This document shows, one piece after another, positions 8,760 to 17,594 of a stretch of DNA of 64,000 bases (the first letter of the stretch is position 1; each line of letters opens with the position of its first letter). The notes under the pieces were generated by a model, which ran no database searches, was not told the origin of the DNA, and was given only the letters and a program-made list of their open reading frames with translations. Where the stretch lies: the NCBI RefSeq assembly GCF_003010935.1, contig NZ_PGGN01000003.1:682001-746000 (forward strand), written 5' to 3'. Position numbers and translations under genes: made by a program. Origin of the DNA: Phyllobacterium endophyticum. Lineage in GTDB: Bacteria > Pseudomonadota > Alphaproteobacteria > Rhizobiales > Rhizobiaceae.

Positions 8760-9475
8760 TCGAATGCAACCTCTGTACACAGGCTGTAGCCGCCACCCCA
8801 ATGAGTCCTGATGATCGAGGGACTTCTTGGGTTCTCCTCAAGTTTCTTTCGAAGACGACTGATCTGGTTATCAATGCTGCGGTCAAAGATATCGGCTGTC
8901 CTTCCGACCGTCATGTCAAGGAGCTGCTCCCGGCTGAGGATCAACCCGGGCCGCTCGATAAACACCTTCAGAAGGCGAAACTCTGCCGTGCTGAGCGGTA
9001 TCCCGGCGCCATCATCGCCGAAGATTTCCTGACGACCCAAATCGACCTTCCAGTGACCCATACGAACAATCCTGCGGTCAAGAATAGGACGTGCCGACGC
9101 AGCACTTGTAGCACGCCGGAGCACAGCTCTAATCCGAGCAAGAAGTTCACGTGGGTTGAATGGCTTCACCAGATAATCGTCGGCCCCGAGTTCGAGACCG
9201 ACTATCCGATCGGTATCTTCAGCCATCGCAGTCAGAAATATGATGGGAATGTCACCGGAAGCTCGAACCTGCCTGCACAGCGTAATGCCATCTTCGCCGG
9301 GCATCATGACGTCGAGGATGATCAAGTCGACAACCTGCCGTTCAAGGATTCGCCGCATGGCCGGCCCACCCTCCGCCACGCTGACCTTGTAGCCTTGTTG
9401 CTCGAGATATTGTCGAACCAGATCACGGATGTCGTTATGATCATCAACAACGACGACATGTATGGGGTCTTGCAT
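8756..9475 (-). CDS. OmpR-family response regulator
   Basis: 239 residues. The receiver domain has the acidic pair VVDDHND near residue 11, the phosphoacceptor Asp55 in LIILDVMMPGEDG, and the conserved Lys in DDYLVKPFNPREL. The C-terminal winged helix is of OmpR type (STAEFRLLKVFIERPGLILSREQLLDM, then IDNQISRLRKKLEENP). It is followed by and translationally coupled to the sensor kinase gene. Target genes are not visible in the sequence. The nearest neighbours are the SDR gene cluster on the left-reading strand and the TetR gene downstream. Confidence 0.92.
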   Translation of the reverse strand: MQDPIHVVVVDDHNDIRDLVRQYLEQQGYKVSVAEGGPAMRRILERQVVDLIILDVMMPGEDGITLCRQVRASGDIPIIFLTAMAEDTDRIVGLELGADDYLVKPFNPRELLARIRAVLRRATSAASARPILDRRIVRMGHWKVDLGRQEIFGDDGAGIPLSTAEFRLLKVFIERPGLILSREQLLDMTVGRTADIFDRSIDNQISRLRKKLEENPRSPSIIRTHWGGGYSLCTEVAFE

Positions 9476-9692
9476 TACCCTACCTTTTTCTTGGGCATTC
9501 TACACTGGAACACGATTGCCGCCATAGAACCAATGCTCTTGGGATCTAACCAATTTTTGCCCGCTTTATCCATCCCGAGCCGTCGACCTTGCATGCTGCG
9601 AATCCCCCGTCACAAACCGGACCCCGATACATCCTCGAACCGGCATAGCGGTGGCCGACGAGAGCACCCTTGCCAAGGATTTGAACCGCTCG

Positions 9693-10802
9693 TCAGAAGA
9701 AGCTTTGACCGGTCGTCTTGGCAAGCTCCTCGTGTAGTTGCGGAGCCAGTTTGGAGCTGATGGCAGCCGCGTGGTCTTCGCTGATCCCGACTTCGCCCTG
9801 ATCATTTACAGGACCGTAGTAGGCCCCTGCCTGCGCTGCCGGATCGGTGGCGGCAAAGAGTGTCGAAAGCGCCCCGAGCTCAGACGGTTTAAAGCGCTCC
9901 GGGTGAGATGTGAGACTGCGCCCGAAGTCGCTATCGGGGCCGGGGCCGCTCGGAATCAGGAAGGTTTTTGCGGTGCCCGGATGAGTTGCGGTGACGTGGA
10001 CGCCCCAACCTGCTTCGGTACTGCGCTGATTGAGGTCTCGCGCCAGAACGAGAATTGCTGCCTTAGAAAGAGCGTAGGCCTTTAACGGCGTGTAGTCTTT
10101 TTCGGTTTGCAGATCCTCGAAATCTTTGGCGCGTCTTGCCGCACCGCTACTCAGGAACACAACGCGGGGACTCTCGCCCTTTCGCAAGAGGGGTAATAGA
10201 TGAGCGGTGAGGCTGAAATGGCCTACCGTATTGATCGCCCAGCATAGTTCTTGTCCGGCGCCGTTTACCTTTCGCTCGGGCGTCCCGGCAGTTGCTGCAT
10301 TATTGATCAGCGTATCGACGCGATCGACTTGCGTCCGAAGTCGCTCACTGAACGCCGTCACCGATGCCAGATCGCTAAGGTCAAGCGGTTCAAATCGGAC
10401 ATTCGCGCCCGGATGCTGCGCCTTGATCAGAGAAATCGCCTCGCGCCCTTTGTCGGCATTCCTTGAGGCGATGATAACGTTTGCTCCCTTGCCGGCAAGC
10501 GCCAGCGCATCCTGATAGCCGAGGCCACTATAGATGCCGCTAGGTGGAAACGTTCCGGTCGGGATGGTCACTGGAACACCGTTTCCACCAGTGATAACGA
10601 TGGTGCGCCCGGCTTGAGATGGAATGTCTACAGCGCTCCAGCCGGGCGCCACTGACTTGTTGGCAGACACCTGTGCTTCGGCACCCGTTCCGATGGCGGC
10701 TGCAAACGAGGCCGTCGCAGATAGCGCCAGGAAACGCCGCCGATCAATCAACACAGATGCAGTGGCACGTGAGAAAGCAGAAAGTTTCTTATGATCGGTC
10801 AT
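9693..10802 (-). CDS. SDR-family oxidoreductase with Tat-type signal
   Basis: 369 residues from the ATG at 10802, which has AGGAG upstream. Residues about 22-45 (DRRRFLALSATASFAAAIG then GAEAQ) look like a twin-arginine signal, unusual for an NAD(P)-dependent SDR. The Rossmann fold follows with NNAATAG and the catalytic YALSK. The nucleotide loop is odd: TGGN and SGLGYQ are separated by about 17 residues (GVPVTIPTGTFPPSGIY). The sequence resembles protochlorophyllide-reductase/retinol-dehydrogenase-like SDRs; substrate unknown. The frame continues upstream without a stop through another 266 codons, described separately. An exported SDR would need its cofactor bound before transport. Confidence 0.82.
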   Translation of the reverse strand: MTDHKKLSAFSRATASVLIDRRRFLALSATASFAAAIGTGAEAQVSANKSVAPGWSAVDIPSQAGRTIVITGGNGVPVTIPTGTFPPSGIYSGLGYQDALALAGKGANVIIASRNADKGREAISLIKAQHPGANVRFEPLDLSDLASVTAFSERLRTQVDRVDTLINNAATAGTPERKVNGAGQELCWAINTVGHFSLTAHLLPLLRKGESPRVVFLSSGAARRAKDFEDLQTEKDYTPLKAYALSKAAILVLARDLNQRSTEAGWGVHVTATHPGTAKTFLIPSGPGPDSDFGRSLTSHPERFKPSELGALSTLFAATDPAAQAGAYYGPVNDQGEVGISEDHAAAISSKLAPQLHEELAKTTGQSFF

Positions 10803-11600
10803 GTCGTCATTCTCCTGGTTGAAAGGGTGGGCGATGGAATGGCAAAGCGGGCTCGCGTTGGCATGGAAAGGCTCGGCGCCGACGGCATCTTCCGCAAACG
10901 ATAGCCAATTACGTGCAAACTCGCTTGGCGGGAGCGCCGGCTGCTCCAACAAGGGTGCCTTGGCCGAGACCCTCGACACCAGCACGATGAAGGAGACGCC
11001 GAGCTTGCCCATGTCGGCGCTAACGGGGACGCGATACTCGCTGGTATCCGCATTCCGCCAGCCGAATCGCTGATCGGCTTCATGCGTTCCTGAGGCCCCC
11101 ACCACGCCGCCTTGCACCTGGCTTTGGGCATTGCGTGACCCGACGATCGGCCGGCTGTCTGCGGTCGTGCGTGGCACTCGGACCCGCCGGGTGCTGGCCC
11201 CGACATACACCTCGACAAAGTGAACGATGATGCCATCGACAGGCGTAGGGTCGAACAGAGGCAGGTGGGCGACTGCCACCTTCAGTCTGGAACCTTGGGT
11301 ACCTTCGTCGATCTTCAAGCAAACCACGGCCGTCGAGTGACGCTCTATCGGGTTGTGGTCGTTGGCCCTCGTCGTATAGACCGCCTCAATCATCGTTCCC
11401 GCGCGGGCCGGCAGTCCACTGGCATTCTCAAGGTGAGGTGCTTCGCTATTCTCTCGCGTCACCGTTGGAACCGTTGGGATTCTCTCCCCGGCGATGCAAA
11501 CGTCGCAGACCGTGAGGCGATCGGCTTCGACCCCCACGCCCACGGCGGTGAACGAAAAGACCTCCTGATCAAACGAATATTGTAATGGAACAGTTTCCAA
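10803..11600 (-). CDS. unassigned ORF in frame with and directly upstream of the SDR
   Basis: 266 codons run in the same frame as the SDR with no stop between them. The first codon is a TTG at 11600 with AGGAGA about 13 bases upstream. Codon choice is GC-rich at third positions like its neighbours, and the translation alternates beta-type hydrophobic runs (GVGVEADRLTVCDVC, VDGIIVHFVEVYVG, GKLGVSFIVLVSRV), so it looks like real protein rather than chance. It has no recognised family. The short VEVYVG...LGVSFIVLV pattern faintly recalls tyrosinase C-terminal domains, but this is weak. It may be a separate gene that lost its stop, or the N-terminal part of a 635-residue fusion. Confidence 0.4.
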
Positions 11601-12318
11601 GGTCGCGCCAATTCTCCTGTGCGCGCAACCAATATCTTGGAGACGCGCACCCAGCAGGTTAGCGAAGTGATTACTATCATTTTGTCGTGCAAATGTGCCG
11701 AACTGTCACCAAATTGTCTCAAAGTGTCTTCGATCAAACAAAGCCCCCGGCAAGAGGAGCACTCAGCAAACAATCGCAAGCGATGCTAAGGTGCTTGGGC
11801 ATCCAAGGAGGAAGTGACGAAGGTCTTTCGGAAGGGATCGACTGCGTACGCGAGTATCGTGAGCGGGAAAACTCTTCAACCAGCTACGCGGGACACCGAA
11901 AGTTGTCTGAAGCGCACGGGAGAAATCAAGGTGCCTTTGAAACGCCGTTCTGAAGTGATCCGTCATGTCGAGGTCGCTCGATTCGAAGATGGAATAGCGG
12001 ATCATTCATTCCTTGGCGTGGCCAGCCGTTGCGGCGCGGCGCTTATGGGTAAGGAGCACGAAGCGGCGCTCCCGGTTTGCCGACGCGACCTTGCGTCGAT
12101 TTAGCCGACCTTTGGAACGGCACCGTCCACAGCCGGCTTGACCGACGCGATCGGTTGGGGAGTTGGGTCATCGGGAGCGCAAGTTTGGATGTTTCTGAAC
12201 CTCCCGTATCTTCAGCGGATCTCGACACAGTACTGCGACCCGTGCACGGTTACGGCCGCCGCGCGGGCGTTTGTACTGTCGACGAAGCGGCAGCGCTGGG
12301 CTGCTTTCCATGATCACT
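11601..12318. other. 718-base region without a convincing gene
   Basis: Only short frames of 60-96 codons on either strand are present, none with a recognisable domain together with a good ribosome site. It separates the SDR unit from the monooxygenase/glyoxalase unit and may hold decayed sequence. No terminator, tRNA or repeat was seen. Confidence 0.5.
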
Positions 12319-12744
12319 TCAGCGGGCGCTCGCCGCGTTGTTGAGGATACTCATGCGGATCACGGTGACCCCGCCATTGGCCAGCTCGGGCAGGCGCGCG
12401 AACCAAGACTGCACATGCGGCGTCTGGTTATGCGCTTCGAAATCGGCTTGGCTGGCGAAGATCTCATAGAAAATGAAATGCCCGGGCGCCTCGCGGCTCT
12501 CCTGAAGGAAGTAGAGCAGGTTATTCGGTTCGGCGCGGACCTTCGGCACGAGCGATAATGTGATGGCGCGCAGCGCGTCCTCCTTGCCAGGCTTGGCGTG
12601 AACCTGCGCAACGACGGCATAGGCGTCGGCGGGCATATCGGCGTAGCGCAGGCCGCCGGCGTCGTGGGCAATCGCCGGGGGCGTTGCAAAAGCGGCCGCA
12701 ATCAGCGCTGCCGGCGCGATGTGAGACAGGACTCTCCGGGGCAT
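12319..12744 (-). CDS. exported antibiotic-biosynthesis-monooxygenase (ABM) fold protein
   Basis: 141 residues. The ATG at 12744 is preceded by AGGAGATTAGAA and starts a Sec signal peptide (residues 1-26, ending PPAIAH). The mature part is a single ABM domain of the YgiN/quinol-monooxygenase type: YAVVAQVHAKPGKEDALRAIT, then NNLLYFLQESREAPGHFIFYEIFASQADFEAHNQTPHVQSW. Such proteins oxidise quinol-like compounds or bind small aromatics without a cofactor. It lies downstream of the glyoxalase-fold gene on the same strand. The frame is open for another 97 codons upstream, so an in-frame leader such as MNDLAANLLRIGVY from about 12897 cannot be excluded. Confidence 0.82.
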   Translation of the reverse strand: MPRRVLSHIAPAALIAAAFATPPAIAHDAGGLRYADMPADAYAVVAQVHAKPGKEDALRAITLSLVPKVRAEPNNLLYFLQESREAPGHFIFYEIFASQADFEAHNQTPHVQSWFARLPELANGGVTVIRMSILNNAASAR

Positions 12745-12911
12745 TTCTAATCTCCTTCTTTCATGGGATTGGGACCGGGTCGCAGATAGCGGCCTCGAGG
12801 GCCGGACCGATCTCGCCGACATTTCCTCGGTCGTGTGTTCGCCCGTCATCGGTGTATAGACGCCTATGCGGAGGAGGTTGGCGGCAAGGTCGTTCATTGC
12901 CTGCACTCCGC

Positions 12912-13754
12912 TCAGCGCGCCACCATTTTGCGCCGCGCTTCCAGCGCACTGTCGAAGGTTTGTTTGACCGGACCCAGCGCCTGCACGAACTCGAGCTGCT
13001 CGCCTTCCGAGCCGGTGCAGTAGATCAGCCGCCACCCATCCGACTTGCCTTGCGTGATCGGATTGGAATTGGCGTCGAGCGGGGCTGCGCTCCGTTCCGA
13101 CTCGCTCGTTACGGTTACGACGCGGTTCGCGCGGACATGCGTCATGCCGCGCCGTGCCGCGTCCGCCTCAAGGTCGGCGATGAACTGGTTGAAGTCGACA
13201 TCGTCACGAATGTGAAAGCAGATATGCATCATCCGCGGAAAGGCGGGGCTCATATGATCGAGTGGCTCGGCGAACGCTCGCGGACCGCCCATTGGCTGGT
13301 CGGCGTCGCGATATTGCAGAAGCTCGATGACGACATTGTCGAACTGGATGAAGCGCACGTCCAGCCGCTGGGCACCGCCGCGAAGGTCGGGAATTCCCAT
13401 CGTGCGCGGATTGACACCGCGTGCGTGCGCTTCGATTTCCTGACCGGTCAACAGCGTATTGTGAATACGCTCACCTTGAAAATCACCGTCCCGCATTACC
13501 TCGGTGCCGCCGAGGACCTCGGTATAGAAGGTGAAGGCGCGTTCCATGTCCTGGACCGTCAGGCCGAAATGCTGGACGCCTTGCAATCGCCGGCCAATCG
13601 GTAGCTGGGGGTGGGCCGACGAAGCCGTCTGCCGCCCCTGCGCGGCGGCTGGCGTTGCCATCCCGGTCATCGATGCGGCCAGCACCGCGCCTGTGCTTTT
13701 CAACGCGTCCCGGCGATTGAGGCCGCCTGAAATCTGCCCATGATTTTTTACCAT
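12912..13754 (-). CDS. Tat-exported glyoxalase/VOC-fold protein
   Basis: 280 residues from the ATG at 13754 with GGGAGA upstream; the longer frame to 13880 lacks such a site. Residues about 13-38 form a twin-arginine signal (NRRDALKSTGAVLAASMTG, then AAAQ). The rest is a vicinal-oxygen-chelate fold: GVQHFGLTVQDMERAFTFYTEVLGGTEV opens the first module, and VIELLQYRDAD and MHICFHIRDDVDFNQFIADLEADAARRG belong to the second. The positions of His and Glu suggest a metal site, but the reaction cannot be told from sequence. It is probably cotranscribed with the ABM-fold gene 167 bases downstream and faces an AraC regulator. Confidence 0.82.
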   Translation of the reverse strand: MVKNHGQISGGLNRRDALKSTGAVLAASMTGMATPAAAQGRQTASSAHPQLPIGRRLQGVQHFGLTVQDMERAFTFYTEVLGGTEVMRDGDFQGERIHNTLLTGQEIEAHARGVNPRTMGIPDLRGGAQRLDVRFIQFDNVVIELLQYRDADQPMGGPRAFAEPLDHMSPAFPRMMHICFHIRDDVDFNQFIADLEADAARRGMTHVRANRVVTVTSESERSAAPLDANSNPITQGKSDGWRLIYCTGSEGEQLEFVQALGPVKQTFDSALEARRKMVAR

Positions 13755-13965
13755 CGTTGTCTCCCTGAACTTGCGCGCACGCGCGGCGACCCGACCTGCT
13801 GCTGCCTGACGCAGCAACCCTGTTGCGTCATTCACATGATTGCCGTGCACTCCCGCGGTTTCGTTATCCCCACGCGCCACACGAAGTGAACGCCGATGTC
13901 AGATAAGGGGCCCGCGGCTGGCGCGTATTTCAGAATCTTGCTATTTTGCAGCGACAGGCGCTTCG

Positions 13966-14949
13966 ATGCTTCGCATGAATTTGCGCCACCAAAAGCCTTT
14001 GGGCGGCCTGGAGGGCGGGCGGTTGAAATTCGACGAGGCCTGGCGGGAGTTCGGCCACAGTGAAGGCGACGGCGCCGGGCTTGCTTCCTGCAGGGCGATC
14101 AATACGTCTGCGGTGCCGCGATACTGGACGGATCATCTGATCGCACCGGTACGCATGATCGGCGCCGGAACGGCGTCGCTCAAATTGAGCTATTGGTTCT
14201 CGACGATCGAGGATTCCCCGCAAGAGGGTGATCCGAACTTCGTCAGTGCCTCGCTCCGAACGAGCGCAGCGACGGCCTGGCGCGATGCGGCTTCGTCGGG
14301 CCTAATATCCATGTTGCCGTTCGAGGGCGCACAATGGCGCTTTGAGCAGCCGGTGAGCTTCATGCAATTTCACATTCCATTCGAGCTGATGGGCATGGTT
14401 TGCCTTTCACTGTTTGGAAAAGACCTCACGCACGATCATATCCGGATGCCTGCCGATGTACTCGATGTCCAGCTACACCACTGCCTGGAGCGCATACGGC
14501 ATACGGCCTCAATGATCGAGCCTAGCAATCTTCTCCTCGACAGTTGGGCGATCCTCGCTGAAAAATTCCTTTTGCAATTATCGAGTCACGGCGAGCGAAA
14601 CGGGCACGGACCATTCGGCAAGCTTCCGGCCAGGGGTGTTGCACGTGTCGTCGATTATATCGAAGATGCGATCGACCACGATCTGCGACTGTCAACGCTC
14701 GCTGCGATCGCAGGGATGAGCACTCATCATTTTGCCCATAGTTTCCAACAGACAATTGGCATGTCGCCCCATTCTTATGTGCTGGTACGGCGGATCGAGC
14801 GGGCTCGAGCCTTGTTGCACCGGGGAGGCGCGCCGCTCGTCGATGTCGCCCTTGCTTGCGGTTTTTCCAGCCAGTCCCATTTGACGACCGTGTTCCGCCG
14901 TTGTCTCGGCCTCACCCCCGGCGAATATCGCCGGCGCGCAGTATTCTAG
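13966..14949 (+). CDS. AraC-family transcriptional regulator
   Basis: 327 residues from the ATG at 13966; the frame is open further upstream but translates into low-quality sequence. The N-terminal 215 residues are the sensing part, without a recognised domain. The C-terminal 100 residues contain the two helix-turn-helix units of AraC proteins: RLSTLAAIAGMSTHHFAHSFQQTIGMSPHSYVLVRRIERARALL and DVALACGFSSQSHLTTVFRRCLGLTPGEYRR. It diverges from the glyoxalase-fold/ABM-fold pair across 211 bases and most likely controls it. The ligand is unknown. Confidence 0.88.
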   Translation: MLRMNLRHQKPLGGLEGGRLKFDEAWREFGHSEGDGAGLASCRAINTSAVPRYWTDHLIAPVRMIGAGTASLKLSYWFSTIEDSPQEGDPNFVSASLRTSAATAWRDAASSGLISMLPFEGAQWRFEQPVSFMQFHIPFELMGMVCLSLFGKDLTHDHIRMPADVLDVQLHHCLERIRHTASMIEPSNLLLDSWAILAEKFLLQLSSHGERNGHGPFGKLPARGVARVVDYIEDAIDHDLRLSTLAAIAGMSTHHFAHSFQQTIGMSPHSYVLVRRIERARALLHRGGAPLVDVALACGFSSQSHLTTVFRRCLGLTPGEYRRRAVF

Positions 14950-15475
14950 GTCGACAATACGATAGGAACCGACGAAAAGGTATCACAGGTGCGATGGGTA
15001 TCCGCTCTCATAAGACAGCCAGTTGGAGAGTGTGTTCTCACCCGATCAAATATCCGCTACCATCTTGGATGCCCTGAAGCTGCCTGTCTGCAACCGGCGC
15101 CATCTCTATGGATAGCATCAGTTTAGTTGCCGCTATCCACGGCTTACTAAAAAACTCACTTAAATCCCCGCCTCAAGCGCCAACCCAATTCAGACCCGCC
15201 AATGCTGTTTTCTGAAGTGCTATTCCAGACGACCCATTGTCCGATCTTTGGAGAACCTGGCAAGAACCATTGCAACTCAGCGATGCGACCGGCGGGACGA
15301 CGGTTTCGAAGGTGCCGATAAGAGCGGGTGCATCGTGTCCGGTTCGACGCAGAATTCCGCGGCGGCAATCAGAAAGGAAAGATCCATTACTAACTTGATT
15401 TCGTTGAAGGAGGACGCCTGGCGCAAAATGATCGACCCATCGCATGAGATTTCGCCCATCAAATAGAACTCGGGC
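14950..15475. other. 526-base region with no confident gene
   Basis: The only protein-like frame is a 72-codon plus-strand stretch ending at 15466 whose tail (LKEDAWRKMIDPSHEISP) reads like the end of a real protein, but it has no matching start. It may be a remnant. The right border is the strong stem-loop beyond proX. Confidence 0.45.
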
Positions 15476-15510
15476 AACTCACCCAGCCCCGGATCAGGGC
15501 TGGGTGAGTT
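15476..15510 (-). terminator. 14-bp perfect stem-loop after proX
   Basis: AACTCACCCAGCCC (15476-15489) pairs exactly with GGGCTGGGTGAGTT (15497-15510) around a seven-base loop, seven bases after the proX stop. There is no U-tract on the minus-strand side, so it may act as a 3'-end stabiliser or a Rho-assisted terminator rather than a classical intrinsic terminator. Confidence 0.65.
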
Positions 15511-15517
15511 CTGATTG

Positions 15518-16561
15518 TCAGTTGGTTGCTTTGGAGGCAGCCGCCACCCACTGTTTAAACTGTTCTTTGTTGTCGGATATCCAGCTGTCGGCCAGCTTGT
15601 TGATCTGACTGGTGCTTCCACCCTTTTCATTAATCGTGTGTTCCCACTCCGACCACGTTGCAAGTGGAAACTTCATTTCTTCAAGGAGGATCTTAACCTG
15701 CGGGTTGGCCGCAATGAACTCGCGATTGGCTACGGAAATCCAGTTCCATGAGGCCATCGCCATCCGGCATGGATCTGCACCGCCTGCACATCCTGTAACA
15801 CCCTTGACCTCGGCAGATCCTTTATTCGGCACTGATGGAGGAAGCGCATCGAAGGGCGTTGGCAACCAAACAACATCTTTGCCCGGAACCAGTGCATTGT
15901 TCACCCATGACGGGCTCCACGCGTAGAAGAACGCTGGCTCCCCGCGTTTCACCCGGGCGACAGCTTCCACCATGAGCGCTTCATACTTGCCTCTGACGGA
16001 ATTGATCGTGTCCTTCAACTGGAACTTCTCCAGCTGAAAATCCACAACATCCCCGCAACTCCAGCCTGGATCGCAGTTGATGAGATCTGCTTTGCCCTTC
16101 TTGCCGAAAAGAGCCGCTATCTTCGGATCTTTCATCTGTTCCAGTGAGGTGATGTTGTTGGCATCAGCTGTCTTCTTGTCAATCAGATAGCCATTAATAC
16201 CGCCGCCGACGATCATACCGTCGCCGATGGCCATGGCCTGTTTTTCTACCTTGAGGTAGCCCGGTTCACGTTGGGGGAAATTGATGTCCGATGCGACATC
16301 AAGATCACCTTGTGCGGCGGCTTGAAAGAACAGAGTCGTATTGATGGTGCTGAGTTTTACGTCATAACCCATCTCCTTTAAGGCAGCCATGACAATCTGT
16401 GCCGTCACATAATTTGCCCCGAGACTATCGGATTGTGCAAAACGGATTGTCTTGCCGCTACCCGGTAGATTCTGGGCAATTGCGGCCTGCCCACAGGTCA
16501 TGACTCCTGCAATAGCCAATGCCGCCGTCGCTCGCATGATTGTTTTGATGATGAATTTCAT
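15518..16561 (-). CDS. proX: glycine betaine/quaternary amine ABC transporter, substrate-binding protein (ProX type)
   Basis: 347 residues. A Sec signal peptide covers residues 1-29 (ending AIAQ). The mature protein is an OpuAC/ProX-type binding protein: GKTIRFAQSDSLGANYVTAQ, GYDVKLSTINTTLFFQAAAQGDLDV and PAFFYAWSPSWVNN, the last carrying aromatic residues typical of betaine cages. Four cysteines (CDPGWSC and CAGGADPC) could form disulfides. It captures a quaternary ammonium compound in the periplasm. It is the last gene of the proV-proW-proX unit and lies downstream of the ring-cleavage operon, so its ligand may be that pathway's substrate rather than glycine betaine. Confidence 0.9.
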   Translation of the reverse strand: MKFIIKTIMRATAALAIAGVMTCGQAAIAQNLPGSGKTIRFAQSDSLGANYVTAQIVMAALKEMGYDVKLSTINTTLFFQAAAQGDLDVASDINFPQREPGYLKVEKQAMAIGDGMIVGGGINGYLIDKKTADANNITSLEQMKDPKIAALFGKKGKADLINCDPGWSCGDVVDFQLEKFQLKDTINSVRGKYEALMVEAVARVKRGEPAFFYAWSPSWVNNALVPGKDVVWLPTPFDALPPSVPNKGSAEVKGVTGCAGGADPCRMAMASWNWISVANREFIAANPQVKILLEEMKFPLATWSEWEHTINEKGGSTSQINKLADSWISDNKEQFKQWVAAASKATN

Positions 16562-16658
16562 ATGCGTTCTCCTTCTGGATCGTTTCTTTTTTCATTGTTG
16601 GTGCATCCCTTCGTGACGATTCAATCTCCTCTCTCCAAGATCCGCGTGGTAGCGTGTT

Positions 16659-17594
16659 TCAAACTGTGCGCCGCCCTGTGGGAAGCGGCAGCTGTTGCAC
16701 ACGACCGATCTGCAGCAGGGCAAGAAGGCTGCGGAACCAGGACTTTGCCTTCACGTCCTTGGGCTGCGCCATTTTCTGAGTGATCCGGTCCAGCATCATG
16801 GCCAGGAGAACAATGGCGATACCGCCAACAGCGGCACGCCCGACATCCAGTCGTCCAAGCCCCTGAAGAACGACAAGGCCAAGTCCTTCCGCTCCAATCA
16901 TTGCGACCACGACAGACATGACCATCGCTGTCAGAACCGTCTGATTGAGCCCCCCCAATATGGTGGGTATGGCAAGCGGCAACTGGATTTCCCAAAGTAA
17001 CTGACGATTATTGGCACCAAAGGCGAGCCCGGCCTCGACCATTTCCTTCTCGACCATGCGAATGCCTATGTTGGTAAAGCGGATGAGCGGTGGCGCAGCG
17101 GCAGTAACAACCGCAACTTCGCCCGGCACCGTTCCCACACCGAACAACATAACCACCGGGACCAGATAGACGAAGGTCGGCGTGGTCTGCATGACATCGA
17201 GCACCGGTCGGACAATGTTCCAGACAGAATCGCTGCGGGCGCATAGAATACCGATAGGCACCCCTATGATCGTGCAGATAAGAATTGCGGTTGTGATGAG
17301 CGACAGGGTGGTCATGGCTTCGGACCACACACCCATGAAGGCAATTGCAATCAGGGAGACAGCGCTGAAAAGGGCGATCCCCCGGCTTGCCAGCCTGTAA
17401 GCCAGCAAAGCAATGAGAAGGACGAAAACCGGGAACGGGATTTGGTGCAGCACATAGTCATTAAAAGAAAGCAGCGTTTCAACCGGCCATTTGATGGCAA
17501 GAAAGATCGGCCGGAGGTTGAGCGCAAGCCATTCGACTCCCTTTTGTATCCACACGTCTACGGGGAAGATGTAAAGGTCTTCAGCGTCAAACAT
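16659..17594 (-). CDS. proW: glycine betaine-type ABC transporter permease (ProW type)
   Basis: 311 residues from the ATG at 17594, which overlaps the proV stop by eight bases. Six or more hydrophobic segments are visible from residue about 45 (VFVLLIALLAYRLA, FSAVSLIAIAFMGVW) to the end. The binding-protein-dependent permease core has ARSDSVWNIVRPVLDVMQTTPTFVYLVPVVMLFG and the EAA-type loop VEAGLAFGANNRQLLWEIQLPLAIPTI, which contacts the ATPase. It forms the membrane channel of the importer with ProV and ProX. The longer frame to 17666 is not supported by a ribosome site. Confidence 0.92.
   Translation of the reverse strand: MFDAEDLYIFPVDVWIQKGVEWLALNLRPIFLAIKWPVETLLSFNDYVLHQIPFPVFVLLIALLAYRLASRGIALFSAVSLIAIAFMGVWSEAMTTLSLITTAILICTIIGVPIGILCARSDSVWNIVRPVLDVMQTTPTFVYLVPVVMLFGVGTVPGEVAVVTAAAPPLIRFTNIGIRMVEKEMVEAGLAFGANNRQLLWEIQLPLAIPTILGGLNQTVLTAMVMSVVVAMIGAEGLGLVVLQGLGRLDVGRAAVGGIAIVLLAMMLDRITQKMAQPKDVKAKSWFRSLLALLQIGRVQQLPLPTGRRTV

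Noticed and set aside
10799-11236. Minus-strand open frame of 145 codons inside the ORF upstream of the SDR
   Set aside because: Low-complexity Ser/Arg/Pro-rich translation with no domain; an alternative frame of the more protein-like 10803-11600 stretch.
12684-13604. 306-codon plus-strand frame antisense to the glyoxalase-fold gene
   Set aside because: Arg/Ala-rich translation without domain. The opposite strand encodes a clear VOC protein with signal peptide and ribosome site.
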